A DNA stretch of 64,000 nt from Gammaproteobacteria bacterium (GCA_021773815.1 JAJFJS010000029.1:1-64000); one strand, 5' to 3'. Shown: positions 42,189-52,805, counted from the stretch's first letter. The notes: a model not told the origin generated them from the sequence alone. Program-made: numbers and translations.

Positions 42189-43316
42189 TCATGCCTTGTT
42201 AGCCCGCCGCCCGGGCGCGAGCATCACCGCGACGCGCTCGGCGATCGCCAGCGATGCGGTCAGTCCCGGTGATTCGATGCCGAACAGGTTGACGAGCCCG
42301 TCGATACCGTGGTCCGCCGGACCGCGAATGGCGAAATCCGCGGCCGGTTCGCCCGGGCCGACGATCTTTGGTCGAATGCCGGTGTAGCCCTCGACCAGTT
42401 GCGTGTCATCCAGATCTGGATAGTAGCGACGGATCGCATCGATGAATGATTGCCGACGGGTCCCGTCGAAACCGTAGTCGACCGCCTCGACCCATTGCAC
42501 GTCCGGCCCGAAGCGGGCCTGGTTGCCCGTGTCCAGCGTCAGATGTATGCCCAGCCCGGCCTGGCCGGCGACCGGATAGACGAGGCGGTGGAATGGATGG
42601 CGTCCGGCCAGCGTGTAGTAGTGACCTTTGGCCAGATGACCGGCGGGGACCTGTGCCGTCTCCAGTTCCCGGATCGTGGCGGCGACCGCCGGCGCCCACA
42701 GGCCCGCCGCGTTGACGACTGTGTCGGCGCTGATCTCGCAGGCGGTATCGCCGCCGACCTGAAGCCGAAACCGCCCTGACGTCGCGGCAATATCGGCGAC
42801 GGGGCTGCGGCAAATCACCGTGCCGCCGGCGGCCTCCAGGTCGGCCTGCAGGCCGAGCAGGTATTCGTGACTGTCGATGATGCCGGTCGACGGCGACAGC
42901 AGCGCGCCGACGCAACGGACCGCCGGTTCCAGCTTGGCAACCTCGGTGACGGTCAGCCACGTGAGGTCGTGTACGCCGGTGTCGGCGGCCTGGCGATAGT
43001 AGCCGCGCAGCGTTTCCATCTCGTCGGGCGTCGTGGCGACGATCAGCTTGCCGAGTCGTTGGTGGCGTATGTCCCTGGCCCGGCAATACGCATACAGGCG
43101 CTGCCTGCCGTCGACGCACAGCGCCGCCTTGAGCGAGCCCGGCGCATAGTAGATACCCGCATGGATGACCTCGGAGTTGCGACTGCTCGTGTGCGTACCG
43201 ATCTCGCGCTCGCGTTCCAGCACGATGACCTCGCGGCCGGTGAGCGCCAGCGCGCGTGCGCAGGCCAGGCCGATCGCCCCGGCGCCGATGACGATGCAGT
43301 CCGTGCGATCGGTCAT
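42189..43316 (-). CDS. FAD-dependent oxidase, L-2-hydroxyglutarate-oxidase-like
   Basis: 375 residues. N-terminal FAD loop VIGAGAIGLACARALA (about 9-24), SRNSEVIHAGIYYAPGS and GIRPKIVGPG, then LVNLFGIESPGLTASLAIAE near the C-terminus, all typical of DAO-superfamily LhgO-like oxidases. It would oxidise a 2-hydroxy acid with FAD. The ATG overlaps the glycosyltransferase stop by 4 nt, so it is the last gene of the rfb operon; whether it has a sugar-related role is open. Confidence 0.85.
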   Translation of the reverse strand: MTDRTDCIVIGAGAIGLACARALALTGREVIVLEREREIGTHTSSRNSEVIHAGIYYAPGSLKAALCVDGRQRLYAYCRARDIRHQRLGKLIVATTPDEMETLRGYYRQAADTGVHDLTWLTVTEVAKLEPAVRCVGALLSPSTGIIDSHEYLLGLQADLEAAGGTVICRSPVADIAATSGRFRLQVGGDTACEISADTVVNAAGLWAPAVAATIRELETAQVPAGHLAKGHYYTLAGRHPFHRLVYPVAGQAGLGIHLTLDTGNQARFGPDVQWVEAVDYGFDGTRRQSFIDAIRRYYPDLDDTQLVEGYTGIRPKIVGPGEPAADFAIRGPADHGIDGLVNLFGIESPGLTASLAIAERVAVMLAPGRRANKA

Positions 43317-44497
43317 GCGAGCGTGTCCAGCAATGCGTCGTAGTGTGCGGCCAGGCGACGGCCCTGGATCCGCGCATCGAATTCCCTTTCGATGTGCCGG
43401 CGTGCATTGCCGGCCAGTCGCACCCAGTCGTCCGGATCGTCGATCAGCCGGCGCAGCCGCCGTTCGAGTCCGTCGACGTCCGCCTCGCCGGCCAGCCACC
43501 CGCTGACGCCGTCTTCGAGCACTTCGGGAATATCGCAATGCGTGCTGCTGACGACCGGCATGCCGGTCGCCGCCATGTCGATCAGCGAGACCGGGGCACC
43601 GCCCTCGGTGTCGCCATCGCTGGCCGTGACGCTCGGTGACAGGAACACGTGGCTGGCGTACGCCGCCTCGAGCAGCGCGTCATAGGGCTGGTAACCGAGC
43701 CGTCGGGTCCGTTCGTTCAGACCGGCGGCTTCGATCGCGGCGAGGATGCGCGCTTTCTCGTCACGACTGCGCGGCTGACCATTGTCATCGCCGACGATCG
43801 TGACGGCCAGATCCACGTCGCCGGCGATCCGCCCAAGCGCCTCGAGCGCGAACACCATGCCCTTCTTTTCGACGAACGACCCGGCCAGCAATACCCGCAG
43901 TGGCGTTCCCGGCGTCCAGCTGCGCGGCCGGAACGCGATGCGTTCGATATCGATGCCGAGGTGGTGGACGCGAACCTTGTTTTCCGGGCAACCCAGCGCG
44001 ATGAGTTCATCGGCCAGGTGCGGACCCTCGCACAGGAACAGGTCGGCGGCCGCGAACAGTTCGCGGTAGCGCGCCCGCCAGGCCGGTTCGATCTTCGGCA
44101 GCCGGCCGACGTCATAACCGTAGAACGTCACGACGTGCAGCGCGCCGATGCGCGCGACATCGGCGAGATTGAACCAGCCGCGGTCGCCGAAATGCGAATG
44201 TACGATCGCCGCCCCGCAGGCTGTCGCACGGTCGCGCAGCAGCCAGGACCGTCGCCGCCGCGCGATCTGCCAGGATTGTCTGGACAGGAATCGCCATAAA
44301 GGTGCATCCCGGTCGGCGCTGGTCAGGTTGTCGAGCGGAAACTGGTCGAGGTTTTCGGTGACGTCGCAGATGACGTGGTTGCTGACCCGCGGCGGCATGA
44401 ACCGGACCTGCGTGTCCAGCCAGGTCATCGTCTTCGACAGCCAGATCTGTGTCGAATGGGCGACGTCGTAGCTGCGTTCGGCAGGCGCGGCCGTCAT
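43313..44497 (-). CDS. Glycosyltransferase family 4
   Basis: 394 residues, GT-B fold. Donor-binding half contains LRVLLAGSFVEKKGMVFALEAL, the EAAYASHVFLSPS helix and GGAPVSLIDMAATGMPVVSS with the E/D-x7-E-like region typical of GT4. The substrate is unknown, but the position 58 nt after the aminotransferase in the rfb operon suggests transfer of a sugar made there. ATG 44497 with AGGA upstream. Confidence 0.88.
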   Translation of the reverse strand: MTAAPAERSYDVAHSTQIWLSKTMTWLDTQVRFMPPRVSNHVICDVTENLDQFPLDNLTSADRDAPLWRFLSRQSWQIARRRRSWLLRDRATACGAAIVHSHFGDRGWFNLADVARIGALHVVTFYGYDVGRLPKIEPAWRARYRELFAAADLFLCEGPHLADELIALGCPENKVRVHHLGIDIERIAFRPRSWTPGTPLRVLLAGSFVEKKGMVFALEALGRIAGDVDLAVTIVGDDNGQPRSRDEKARILAAIEAAGLNERTRRLGYQPYDALLEAAYASHVFLSPSVTASDGDTEGGAPVSLIDMAATGMPVVSSTHCDIPEVLEDGVSGWLAGEADVDGLERRLRRLIDDPDDWVRLAGNARRHIEREFDARIQGRRLAAHYDALLDTLA

Positions 44498-44555
44498 GGG
44501 CACGGTCCTGATTCGCCGTCCGTGCGCAACGTCGCGTGCCGTTTTCCCCGACCGC

Positions 44556-45740
44556 TCAGGCCAGCGCCCGGTTGACGGCCGTGATCACGTCGTTGACGTC
44601 ATCGTCGGTCAACGCCGCAGACAGCGGCAGGCTCACGGTCTGTCGCCCGATGCGCACCGCATTCGGCCAGGCGTCGGCCGGCCAGTCGAAGCGGTCACGG
44701 TAATACCGGTGTTCCGGAATCGCCAGGTAGTGCACGCCGACACCGATGCCCTGGCGCGTCATGGCATCGAGGAATGCATCGCGGCTGATGCCGGCGCGCG
44801 GTTCGTCGACGAGGATCGTGAACAGGTGGTACGCATGCCGGGTGTCGGCTTCCGGCGGCGCCGGCAGCCCGATCGGCAGTGCCGCGAATGCTTGCTGGTA
44901 GCGGTTCCAGACCTGCTCGCGCCGCCGCCAGTTCGGCTCGATCCGCGCCAGCTGGTGGATGCCGATCGCGGCCTGCAGATCCATCATGTTGTACTTGAAG
45001 CCCGCCGCGACAACCTCGTAGTGTTTGAAGCCCTCGTCGCCGAAGCGCTTCCACGCGTCCTTGCTCATGCCGTGCAACGCGAGGATGCGGATGCGCTCGG
45101 CATGTGCCGGGTCGTTGGTGATGACCATGCCGCCTTCGCCGGTCACGACATTCTTCGTCACGTAGAAGCTCAGGCAGCCGAACGCGCCGAACGTGCCGGC
45201 CTTACGGCCGTGGTACTCGGTTTCGATCGCGTGCGCACAGTCTTCGATCAGCGCCAGGTCGTGTTCAACGGCGATCGCGCACAGCGCATCCATGTCGCAG
45301 GATCGGCCGGCGAAATGCACGACCAGCAGCGCCCGTGTGCGCGGCGTGATCCGGGCGCGCACGTCGTCCGGATCGATGTTCATCGTGACCGGATCGATGT
45401 CGGCCAGCACCGGCGTCGCGCCGGCATGAATGATCGCGTTGACGGTCGCGCAGAACGTCATCGGCGTCGTGATGACCTCGTCGCCCGGCGCGAGATCGAG
45501 CGCCAGCAGGCTCAGGTGCAGCGCGGCCGTGCATGAATTGACGGCCGCGGCATAGGCCGTGCCCTTGTACGCCATGATGTCCTGCTCGAACCGGGCGACC
45601 TTCGGGCCGGTGCCGAGCCAGCCGCTGTGCATCGTCGCGAGCACCTCGGCGATCTCTTCGTCGCCGATGGCCGGCGCACCGAAAATCAAAAAGCGTTCCT
45701 TGTCGCGGACGGGCGGCAGGTCGCGTTTGGCATCGCTCAT
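44556..45740 (-). CDS. DegT/DnrJ/EryC1 sugar aminotransferase
   Basis: 394 residues. PLP fold type I: Lys196 in SFYVTKNVVTGEGG, DCAHAIETEY (167-176), NSCTAALHLSL, and C-terminal RHAYHLFTILV. The family moves an amino group from glutamate to a keto sugar nucleotide. With RfbA and RfbB directly upstream, the expected substrate is dTDP-4-keto-6-deoxyglucose or a 3-keto isomer, giving a dTDP-amino-deoxysugar. Residues that distinguish C3 from C4 amination cannot be judged by eye. Confidence 0.9.
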   Translation of the reverse strand: MSDAKRDLPPVRDKERFLIFGAPAIGDEEIAEVLATMHSGWLGTGPKVARFEQDIMAYKGTAYAAAVNSCTAALHLSLLALDLAPGDEVITTPMTFCATVNAIIHAGATPVLADIDPVTMNIDPDDVRARITPRTRALLVVHFAGRSCDMDALCAIAVEHDLALIEDCAHAIETEYHGRKAGTFGAFGCLSFYVTKNVVTGEGGMVITNDPAHAERIRILALHGMSKDAWKRFGDEGFKHYEVVAAGFKYNMMDLQAAIGIHQLARIEPNWRRREQVWNRYQQAFAALPIGLPAPPEADTRHAYHLFTILVDEPRAGISRDAFLDAMTRQGIGVGVHYLAIPEHRYYRDRFDWPADAWPNAVRIGRQTVSLPLSAALTDDDVNDVITAVNRALA

Positions 45741-45767
45741 GGGCGTGTGACCGTTCCGGGTTGCGTG

Positions 45768-46643
45768 CTACCCGCGCACGTCGCGCAGGATGTCGAGCAG
45801 GTAATCGCCGTAACCGCTGTTGGCCAGCGGTGCGGCAATCTTCTCCAGCTGTTCGGCGGAAATGTACCCCATGTAATAGGCGATTTCCTCGGGACAGCAG
45901 ATCTTGTAGCCCTGGCGTTCTTCGATTGTTTTGACGAAATTCGACGCGGCCAGCAGATCACTCTGCGTGCCGGTATCCATCCACGCCGTACCGCGGCCGA
46001 GCACCTCGACATAGAGTTGCTTGCGTTCCAGGTACACGCGGTTGAGATCGGTGATCTCCAGTTCGCCGCGGGCCGACGGCTTGAGCGAGCGGGCAATGTC
46101 GACGACATCGGCATCGTAGAAATAGAGCCCCGTGACGGCAAAGTGAGACCGGGGATGCTCGGGTTTCTCCTCCAGGCTGATCGCGCGGCCGTCGCCGTCC
46201 AGTTCGACGACACCGAACTGCTTCGGGTTGCGCACCGGGTAGGCGAACAACGTCGCCCCCTCGGCACGCGCGGCCGCCTGCTGCAGTTTCGGCTGCAGAT
46301 CCGTGCCGTAGAAGATGTTGTCGCCGAGGACCATCGCGCACGGATCGTCGCCGATGAATTTTTCGCCGATCAGGAACGCCTGTGCCAGTCCGTCGGGCGA
46401 GGCCTGCACCGCGTACGAAATCTGCAGGCCGAGGCGGGAGCCGTCGCCCAGCAGGTCTTTGAAACGCGGGGTGTCCTGTGGCGTCGAGATTACGAGGATC
46501 TCGCTGATGCCGGCCAGCATCAGGATCGACAGCGGGTAGTAGATCATCGGCTTGTCGTAGACCGGCAGCAGCTGCTTGGAAATCACCTGCGTCATCGGGT
46601 AGAGCCGCGTGCCCGACCCGCCGGCGAGAATAATTGCCTTCAT
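45768..46643 (-). CDS. rfbA: Glucose-1-phosphate thymidylyltransferase
   Basis: 291 residues, the usual length. [17 protein letters not shown] (N-terminal nucleotide loop), [12 protein letters not shown], the VLGDNIFYG core and [19 protein letters not shown] are diagnostic. It makes dTDP-glucose from dTTP and glucose-1-phosphate, the first step of dTDP-deoxysugar synthesis. The ATG overlaps the rfbB stop by 4 nt; the aminotransferase starts 27 nt downstream. Confidence 0.95.
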   Translation of the reverse strand: MKAIILAGGSGTRLYPMTQVISKQLLPVYDKPMIYYPLSILMLAGISEILVISTPQDTPRFKDLLGDGSRLGLQISYAVQASPDGLAQAFLIGEKFIGDDPCAMVLGDNIFYGTDLQPKLQQAAARAEGATLFAYPVRNPKQFGVVELDGDGRAISLEEKPEHPRSHFAVTGLYFYDADVVDIARSLKPSARGELEITDLNRVYLERKQLYVEVLGRGTAWMDTGTQSDLLAASNFVKTIEERQGYKICCPEEIAYYMGYISAEQLEKIAAPLANSGYGDYLLDILRDVRG

Positions 46644-47713
46644 GATGTCACTCTCTGCCCGTAGTTCGTGTCGATCCAGTTGCGGTACTGCCCGCTCGTG
46701 ACCTCGGTAATCCACTGGGGATTGTCCAGGTACCATGCGACGGTCCGGCGCAGCCCGCTCGCAAACGTCTCGCTCGGCTGCCAGCCGAGCTCGTGCTCGA
46801 TTTTTGCGGCGTCGATGGCGTAACGACGATCATGCCCCGGGCGGTCTTCGACGAACGTGATCAGTTTCTCATGCGGCGTGACCGGCGACTGCGGGTGCAG
46901 TTCGTCGAGCAGTGCGCACAGCGTTCCGATCAGGTCGAGATTCGTCATCTCGCTGCGGCCGCCGATGTTATAGACCTCGCCCGGCCGGCCTTTCGCCAGC
47001 ACCCGGCGCAGCGCGGCGCAGTGGTCGCCGACATACAGCCAGTCGCGGACGTTCAGTCCGTCGCCGTATATCGGCAGCGGTTTGCCCGTCATGCCGTGCA
47101 GGATCATCAGCGGAATCAGCTTCTCGGGAAACTGGAACGGGCCGTAGTTGTTGGAGCAGTTTGACGTGATGACCGGCAGCCCGTAGGTATGGAAATACGC
47201 CCGGACCAGGTGGTCCGAGGCGGCCTTTGATGCCGAGTACGGGCTGTTCGGCGCGTAGCCGGAGGTTTCGGAAAATGCCGGGTCCTCGGGGCCGAGCGAG
47301 CCGTAGACCTCGTCCGTCGAGACGTGCAGGAAGCGGAATGCTGCCTGCTCCTTCGCCGGCAACGACTGCCAGTAGCCGCGCGCGGCCTCGAGCAGGCGGA
47401 ACGTGCCGACGATATTCGTGTCGATGAAATCTTCCGGACCATGGATCGACCGGTCGACATGGCTCTCGGCGGCGAAGTGCACGATGGCGCGCGGTGTATG
47501 TTCGCGCAGCAATGCCGTGACGAACTCCGGGTCGCCGATATCGCCGCGGGTGAATACATGCCGGGTATCCGTCTCGAGGCTCGCGAGATTGCGCAGGTTG
47601 CCGGCGTAGGTGAGTTTGTCGAGATTGACGATCAGGGTGCCGACCTCGGCCATCCAGTCCAGGACGAAATTCGCGCCGATGAAGCCGGCGCCTCCGGTGA
47701 CAAGGATGGTCAT
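46640..47713 (-). CDS. rfbB: dTDP-glucose 4,6-dehydratase
   Basis: 357 residues, standard length. [11 protein letters not shown] (6-16), [18 protein letters not shown] and [10 protein letters not shown] (Tyr, Lys catalytic pair) are present, with WLYVGDHC and NIGG in the substrate domain. It makes dTDP-4-keto-6-deoxyglucose. First gene of the leftward operon rfbB-rfbA-aminotransferase-GT4-oxidase. rfbC and rfbD are not in the window, so dTDP-rhamnose is not the evident product. Confidence 0.95.
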   Translation of the reverse strand: MTILVTGGAGFIGANFVLDWMAEVGTLIVNLDKLTYAGNLRNLASLETDTRHVFTRGDIGDPEFVTALLREHTPRAIVHFAAESHVDRSIHGPEDFIDTNIVGTFRLLEAARGYWQSLPAKEQAAFRFLHVSTDEVYGSLGPEDPAFSETSGYAPNSPYSASKAASDHLVRAYFHTYGLPVITSNCSNNYGPFQFPEKLIPLMILHGMTGKPLPIYGDGLNVRDWLYVGDHCAALRRVLAKGRPGEVYNIGGRSEMTNLDLIGTLCALLDELHPQSPVTPHEKLITFVEDRPGHDRRYAIDAAKIEHELGWQPSETFASGLRRTVAWYLDNPQWITEVTSGQYRNWIDTNYGQRVTS

Positions 47714-48077
47714 CTGCGTGTCCTGCTGGTCATTGGTGAGTCGGGTATCGGGGGCATCGGTGAAATGTCACGGGGATTCGCGGAATCAGGAATCAGCAAA
47801 CGGTTCTCTGGATTTTCCTTCATTCCTGCGTTCTGCCTTCGCCGTTCCTGGTGAATGACGATCAACGGGCCAAAATGTGCGTTGACCCGGAAAATCCCGC
47901 GCAATATACCATCTGCCGATGGTGTTGATGATCTCGCTTACCTTAAGGCGCCGTGCGATCGGTGGCGTTCCGCGTCCGACTGCGGCCCTTGCCGGGAGGG
48001 CGTTGTGAGCAAATCGTCACGTTTTGTCCGCTGCAAAATGCGTATGATTGCCGGTCAGGCAACTGGAGATTGAATAC
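47714..48077. other. 364-bp divergent intergenic region of the polysaccharide locus
   Basis: Separates the leftward rfbB operon from the rightward epimerase/methyltransferase operon and must contain both promoters. It is AT-richer than the genes. GGAG, eight nt before GTG 48078, is the ribosome site of the epimerase. No gene or clear operator seen. Confidence 0.5.
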
Positions 48078-49106
48078 GTGCGGGTACTCGTGACAGGGCA
48101 TATGGGCTATATCGGCAGCGTGCTGGCGCCGATGCTTCGCGATGCGGGACACGAGGTCGTCGGCCTCGATACTGCCTTCTTCGACGGTTGCACGCACGGC
48201 CCGGCGACACTCGGTTACGAGCAGATCCGCAAGGATGTCCGGGACGTCGAGGCGGCGGATCTGCGGGGCTTCGATGCGGTTGCGCACCTGGCCGCGTTGT
48301 CGAATGATCCGCTCGGCGATCTCAATGCCGACCTGACCTACGACATCAATCACCGTGCATCGGTTAATCTCGCGCGCCTCGCGAAAGAGGCCGGCGCCGA
48401 GCGATTCATTTTTTCCTCGTCGTGCAGTACCTATGGCGCGGCCGGGCCGGACGACATCCTCGATGAGCAGGCGGCATTCAACCCGGTGACCGCCTACGGC
48501 GACTCGAAGGTGCGCGCCGAGACCGATATCGCGAAGCTGGCCGATGATGCGTTTTCGCCGGTTTACCTGCGCAATGCAACCGCCTACGGCTGGTCGCCCT
48601 ACCTGCGGGCGGACGTGGTCGTCAACAACCTGTCGGGCTGGGCATTCACGAAAGGCGAGGTCATGATCAAGAGCGACGGCACGCCGTGGCGGCCGCTCGT
48701 GCATATCGAGGACATCTGCACCGCATTCATCGCGTGCATCGAGGCGCCGCGCGAGGCCGTCCACGACCAGGCCTTCAATGTCGGGCGCAACGAGGAGAAC
48801 TACCAGATTCGTGACGTCGCCGATTTCGTGCGCGCCGGCATCCCGAACAGCAGCATCGAGTATGCGCCGGGCGGCGAAGCCGATACGCGCTGTTATCGCG
48901 TTAACTTCACCAAGATCGCCGAGCAGTTGCCGGGGTTTTCGCCGGGCTGGACCGTCCCGGGGGGCGTCGCGCAACTGCGTGAGCAGTTCGAACAACGGGG
49001 GTTGAGCTTCGACGATCTCGAGGGCTCGAAATTCATGCGCATCAAGCGCATCCGCGAGCACATCGAAGCGGGCCGACTGGACCTGAATCTGCGCTGGCAA
49101 CAGTAG
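48078..49106 (+). CDS. NAD-dependent sugar-nucleotide epimerase/dehydratase
   Basis: 342 residues, extended [23 protein letters not shown] (1-20), [17 protein letters not shown] and YGDSK (Tyr/Lys pair), then [10 protein letters not shown] and [12 protein letters not shown] in the substrate domain. These match uncharacterised NDP-sugar epimerases or dehydrogenases found beside sugar C-methyltransferases. GTG start with GGAG. The three methyltransferase genes follow at once, so it heads that operon. Confidence 0.85.
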   Translation: MRVLVTGHMGYIGSVLAPMLRDAGHEVVGLDTAFFDGCTHGPATLGYEQIRKDVRDVEAADLRGFDAVAHLAALSNDPLGDLNADLTYDINHRASVNLARLAKEAGAERFIFSSSCSTYGAAGPDDILDEQAAFNPVTAYGDSKVRAETDIAKLADDAFSPVYLRNATAYGWSPYLRADVVVNNLSGWAFTKGEVMIKSDGTPWRPLVHIEDICTAFIACIEAPREAVHDQAFNVGRNEENYQIRDVADFVRAGIPNSSIEYAPGGEADTRCYRVNFTKIAEQLPGFSPGWTVPGGVAQLREQFEQRGLSFDDLEGSKFMRIKRIREHIEAGRLDLNLRWQQ

Positions 49107-49123
49107 CGACGAGCATTCACCGA

Positions 49124-50338
49124 ATGACCGCAACAACAACAACAAAAATTGCGGACTGTCCCAGCTGCAACGTTCACGGACCGTTCGAGATCGTGTTCCG
49201 GGCCGATCGTATTCCCGTGAATTCCTGCATCCTGATCGAATCAGTCACCGCCGCTGCAGACTACCCGCGCGGCGACCTGCTGCTCGGCGTTTGCCAGGCC
49301 TGCGGTGTGGCGACAAATCTGCTTTTTGACACCGGTCTCGTCGACTACCGGCCCGGCTACGAGGTCTCACAGATCCATTCGCCGACGTTCGGCGGTTACG
49401 CGCGACGGCTCGCCGCCGAATGGTTCGAGCGTTACAACCTCGGCGGCAAACACGTCGTCGAGATCGGTTGCGGTTCCGGTGAGTTCCTGTCGCTGTTCCT
49501 GGAGCTGGGCGCCGGCCGGGCAACCGGCTTCGATCCGGCCTGCGCACCGTCCGATGCGGGCGGGTTACGGCTGATCGATCGGGAATTCTCGGCCGCCGAT
49601 GGTCAGCTGGGCGGCGATTTCATCTTCTGTCGCCATACGCTCGAGCATCTGCACGATACCGGCCGGCTGCTGGATCAGATTCACGGCTACCTCGGTCCGG
49701 ACAGCGGCGTACCTGTCTGTTTCGAGGTGCCGGATTTTCAGCGGATCCTCGACGAGTGTGCATTCTGGGATATCTACTACGAGCACTGTTCCTATTTCAC
49801 GGCCGACTCGCTGGCGCGGCTGTTTCGCCGGCACGGATTCGAGGCGCTCGACGTGCGTCTGACCTATGCCGACCAGTACCTGGTAATCGACGCGCGTCAG
49901 GCGGCGGTCCGCGCGAGCGCAACGGCGCCGGTCGCCACCGATGGTTTGTCGGCGCTGCGAGAGTCGGCGCACCGGTTCGCCGTGCAGTGTGCCGCGATGC
50001 TGGACACATGGTCGGGGCGCATTGCCGACTGGCGTCGCGCGGGCCGGACGATTGTGTTGTGGGGCTCGGGGTCCAAGGCCGTCGGATTCCTGACCGGGCT
50101 TGGCTGCGATGCCGAGATCGCCGCCGTCGTCGATATCAACCCGGCCAAGCAGGGCGTGTACATGCCCGGCTGCCGGCCGCAGATCATCGCCCCGCGCGAT
50201 CTGGTCACCATCAAGCCCGACGTCATTCTCATCATGAACCCGATCTATACCGAAGAGATTCGTGATGATTTGACGCGCCTCGGCCTGGCGCCGGAACTGG
50301 TGCCGCTGGAAATGGAAGGAATGCCCGCTCATGCCTGA
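49124..50338 (+). CDS. Sugar C-methyltransferase-like protein 1
   Basis: 404 residues. An N-terminal zinc-type region (CPSC ... CQAC), a SAM domain (VVEIGCGSGEFLSLF; CRHTLEHLHD) and a C-terminal Rossmann-like domain (IVLWGSGSKAVGFL ... VVDINPAKQGVYMPG) give the three-part layout of deoxysugar C-methyltransferases such as TylCIII/TcaB9. YYEHCSYF carries the Glu-His pair of the active site. Substrate unknown. It overlaps the next gene by 8 nt. Confidence 0.82.
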   Translation: MTATTTTKIADCPSCNVHGPFEIVFRADRIPVNSCILIESVTAAADYPRGDLLLGVCQACGVATNLLFDTGLVDYRPGYEVSQIHSPTFGGYARRLAAEWFERYNLGGKHVVEIGCGSGEFLSLFLELGAGRATGFDPACAPSDAGGLRLIDREFSAADGQLGGDFIFCRHTLEHLHDTGRLLDQIHGYLGPDSGVPVCFEVPDFQRILDECAFWDIYYEHCSYFTADSLARLFRRHGFEALDVRLTYADQYLVIDARQAAVRASATAPVATDGLSALRESAHRFAVQCAAMLDTWSGRIADWRRAGRTIVLWGSGSKAVGFLTGLGCDAEIAAVVDINPAKQGVYMPGCRPQIIAPRDLVTIKPDVILIMNPIYTEEIRDDLTRLGLAPELVPLEMEGMPAHA

Positions 50339-51503
50339 ACAATGTCCCGTCTGCGAATCTGCGTCGACCGCCGCCTTCTTCGAACTCAAAAACATGCCGG
50401 TGTTGATCGGCACGCTGTGGGAAACCGCCGAGGAGGCGAAGAACACGCAGACCGGCGATCTGCGGCTGTTGTTTTGCGCCGATTGCGGTTTTATCTGGAA
50501 CGAAGTCTTCGATGCGTCGCGCATGGCATATTCGGCAACCTATGAGAATTCGCTGCATTTCTCCAGCGTGTTCCAGGACTACACCGCCGACATCGTCAGC
50601 CGGCTGGTTGATAGCTACGATATTCGCGGCAAGGACATCATCGATATCGGCTGCGGCAAGGGGGATTTTATCGCCATGCTCGCCGAATATGGCGACAACC
50701 GTGGTGTCGGCTTCGACCCGACTTACGTGGGCGACCGCATCGACGGGCCGGTTGCCGAGCGCTTGCGCTTCGTTCGAGACCTGTTCTCGGAAAAATATGC
50801 CGATCTCCGCGCCGACCTGCTGACGAGCCGTTTCGTCTTCGAGCATGTCGAGCAGCCGGTGGAATTTCTGCACCTGATCCTGCGCGGCCTCGGCGACGAC
50901 GCCGATGCGCTGATCTATTTCGAGGTGCCGAACGTGCGGCTGATCCTTGAGGACCTGTCGGTCTGGGACATCATCTACGAGCACTGCTCGTATTTCGGTC
51001 CCGAATCGCTGTCGGCGGCATTCGCGCGCGCCGGACTCGGGATCTACGATATCCGCGAGACGTACGGGCGGCAATTCGTGTCGATCGAAGCGCGGCGTGG
51101 CGCAGCGGACTCCCGGCCCGGGCCCTGGGGCGATCTCGCGCAACTGACCGGCCTCGTCGCGCGCTTCGAGGCCGAGTTCGGACGTCGTATCGAGACCTGG
51201 CACGATCGCTTCGAGACCCTGCGGCGCGACGGCCGTCGCGTCGTCGCCTGGGGCGCCGGCGCCAAGGCCGTCGGGTTCCTGAACATGCTCGAACTCGGCG
51301 ATGCCGAGTTGCCGGTGGTCGTGGATATCAATCCGCACAAGCAGGGCACGTTCCTCGGCGGCACGGGCCAGCGGGTCATCGCGCCCGAGGCGCTGGTCGA
51401 ATATCGTCCGGATGCGATCATCCTGATGAACCCCGTTTACAAAGCCGAGATTGCGCGGCAAGTGGCGGATCTTGGGCTCGCCGTCGAGTTCATCGGTGCA
51501 TAG
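50331..51503 (+). CDS. Sugar C-methyltransferase-like protein 2
   Basis: 390 residues, paralogous to the preceding protein: CPVC ... CADC metal-binding region, IIDIGCGKGDFIAM motif I, SRFVFEHVEQP, IIYEHCSYFG, and C-terminal VVAWGAGAKAVGFLNML with VVDINPHKQGTFLGG. The Tyr that precedes YEH/HEH in related enzymes is Ile here, so the reaction may differ from protein 1. Cotranscribed. Confidence 0.82.
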   Translation: MPEQCPVCESASTAAFFELKNMPVLIGTLWETAEEAKNTQTGDLRLLFCADCGFIWNEVFDASRMAYSATYENSLHFSSVFQDYTADIVSRLVDSYDIRGKDIIDIGCGKGDFIAMLAEYGDNRGVGFDPTYVGDRIDGPVAERLRFVRDLFSEKYADLRADLLTSRFVFEHVEQPVEFLHLILRGLGDDADALIYFEVPNVRLILEDLSVWDIIYEHCSYFGPESLSAAFARAGLGIYDIRETYGRQFVSIEARRGAADSRPGPWGDLAQLTGLVARFEAEFGRRIETWHDRFETLRRDGRRVVAWGAGAKAVGFLNMLELGDAELPVVVDINPHKQGTFLGGTGQRVIAPEALVEYRPDAIILMNPVYKAEIARQVADLGLAVEFIGA

Positions 51504-51554
51504 AATCGTTCATGACGACCCCGACTTGGGGTTGCATACCAGAGAGGTGATCCG

Positions 51555-52805
51555 TTGACCAATCAGGAACCTGCCATGCCGGAATGTCGTTCGTGCGGAA
51601 CGACGTTGCGATTTACGTTTGTCGATCTGGGTATGTCGCCGCTGTGCGAAAGTTTCGTGCCTCCCGAACGTTGCAACCAGATGGAGCCGTTCTTCCCGCT
51701 GCATGTCTACGTCTGTGACCAGTGTTACCTCGCGCAACTCGAGCAGTACGTCGCGCCCGAGGAAATCTTTACCGAATACGCGTACTTTTCGTCCTACGCG
51801 GACAGCTGGGTTCAGCACGCCAAGGACTACACGCGCCTCGTCACGGCGCGCTTCGGCCTCGATGCCGGGTCACAAGTCGTGGAGATCGCCAGCAACGACG
51901 GTTACCTGTTGCAGCATTTCGTCGCCGACGGCATCCCGGCCTACGGCATCGAGCCGGCCGCGAACGTTGCCGCGGTCGCGATCGACAAGGGCGTTCCGTC
52001 GGTCGTTGATTTCTTCGGTCGCCGGCTTGCTGCGGACCTGCTCGCCCAGGACCGGTCCGCAGACCTGCTGCTCGGTAATAACGTCCTCGCACAGGTACCC
52101 GATCTGAATGATTTCGTCGCCGGCATGAAGATGCTGCTGAAACCCGCAGGCGTGATTACGATGGAGTTTCCGCACCTGCTGCGCCTGATGCAGGAAAACC
52201 AGTTCGACACGATCTACCACGAGCACTTCTCGTATTTCTCGCTGCTGAGCACGGAGCGGCTGTTTGCCGCGCACGGGCTGACGCTGTTCGACGTCGAGGA
52301 GATTCCGACACACGGTGGTTCCCTGCGGATCTATGCGCGCCACGACGATGCGGCGGGCACCGAACCGACCGAGCGCCTGCTTGCGGTGCGCGCGGACGAG
52401 GCCCGCGCGGGTCTCGCCGACATGGACAGCTACAAGGCCTTCGCGGAGCAGGTCCGCGAGACGAAACGCAAGATTCTTGAGTTTCTGATCGATGCCAAGC
52501 GCGCCGGCAAATCGATTGCCGGCTACGGCGCGCCGGGCAAGGGCAACACGTTGCTGAACTACTGCGGCATTCGTACCGATTTCCTCGACTACACCGTTGA
52601 CCGGAATCCCTACAAGCACGGGCGGTTCCTGCCCGGCACCCGGATCCCGATTTTCCCGCCCGAGCGCATCGCGGAGACGAAACCCGATTATGTGTTTATC
52701 CTGCCGTGGAACTTCAAAGACGAGATCGTCGAGCAGGTTGCCTATATCCGGGAATGGGGCGGCCGGTTCGTCGTGCCGATCCCCGAGCTGACGGTCATCG
52801 ACTGA
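51555..52805 (+). CDS. Sugar C-methyltransferase-like protein 3 (TylCIII/TcaB9 type)
   Basis: 416 residues. The most canonical of the three: CRSCG ... VCDQCYLAQLEQYV metal region (start), VVEIASNDGYLLQHF motif I, EFPHLLRL, IYHEHFSYFS with Tyr, Glu and His active-site residues, GSLRIYA, then IAGYGAPGKGNTLLNY and TVDRNPYKHGRFLPGT. It would methylate C3 of a 4-keto-dTDP sugar. At the position where homologues have NVLAHVPD it reads NVLAQVPD, a His-to-Gln change worth noting. TTG start with AGAGG upstream. Confidence 0.88.
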   Translation: MTNQEPAMPECRSCGTTLRFTFVDLGMSPLCESFVPPERCNQMEPFFPLHVYVCDQCYLAQLEQYVAPEEIFTEYAYFSSYADSWVQHAKDYTRLVTARFGLDAGSQVVEIASNDGYLLQHFVADGIPAYGIEPAANVAAVAIDKGVPSVVDFFGRRLAADLLAQDRSADLLLGNNVLAQVPDLNDFVAGMKMLLKPAGVITMEFPHLLRLMQENQFDTIYHEHFSYFSLLSTERLFAAHGLTLFDVEEIPTHGGSLRIYARHDDAAGTEPTERLLAVRADEARAGLADMDSYKAFAEQVRETKRKILEFLIDAKRAGKSIAGYGAPGKGNTLLNYCGIRTDFLDYTVDRNPYKHGRFLPGTRIPIFPPERIAETKPDYVFILPWNFKDEIVEQVAYIREWGGRFVVPIPELTVID

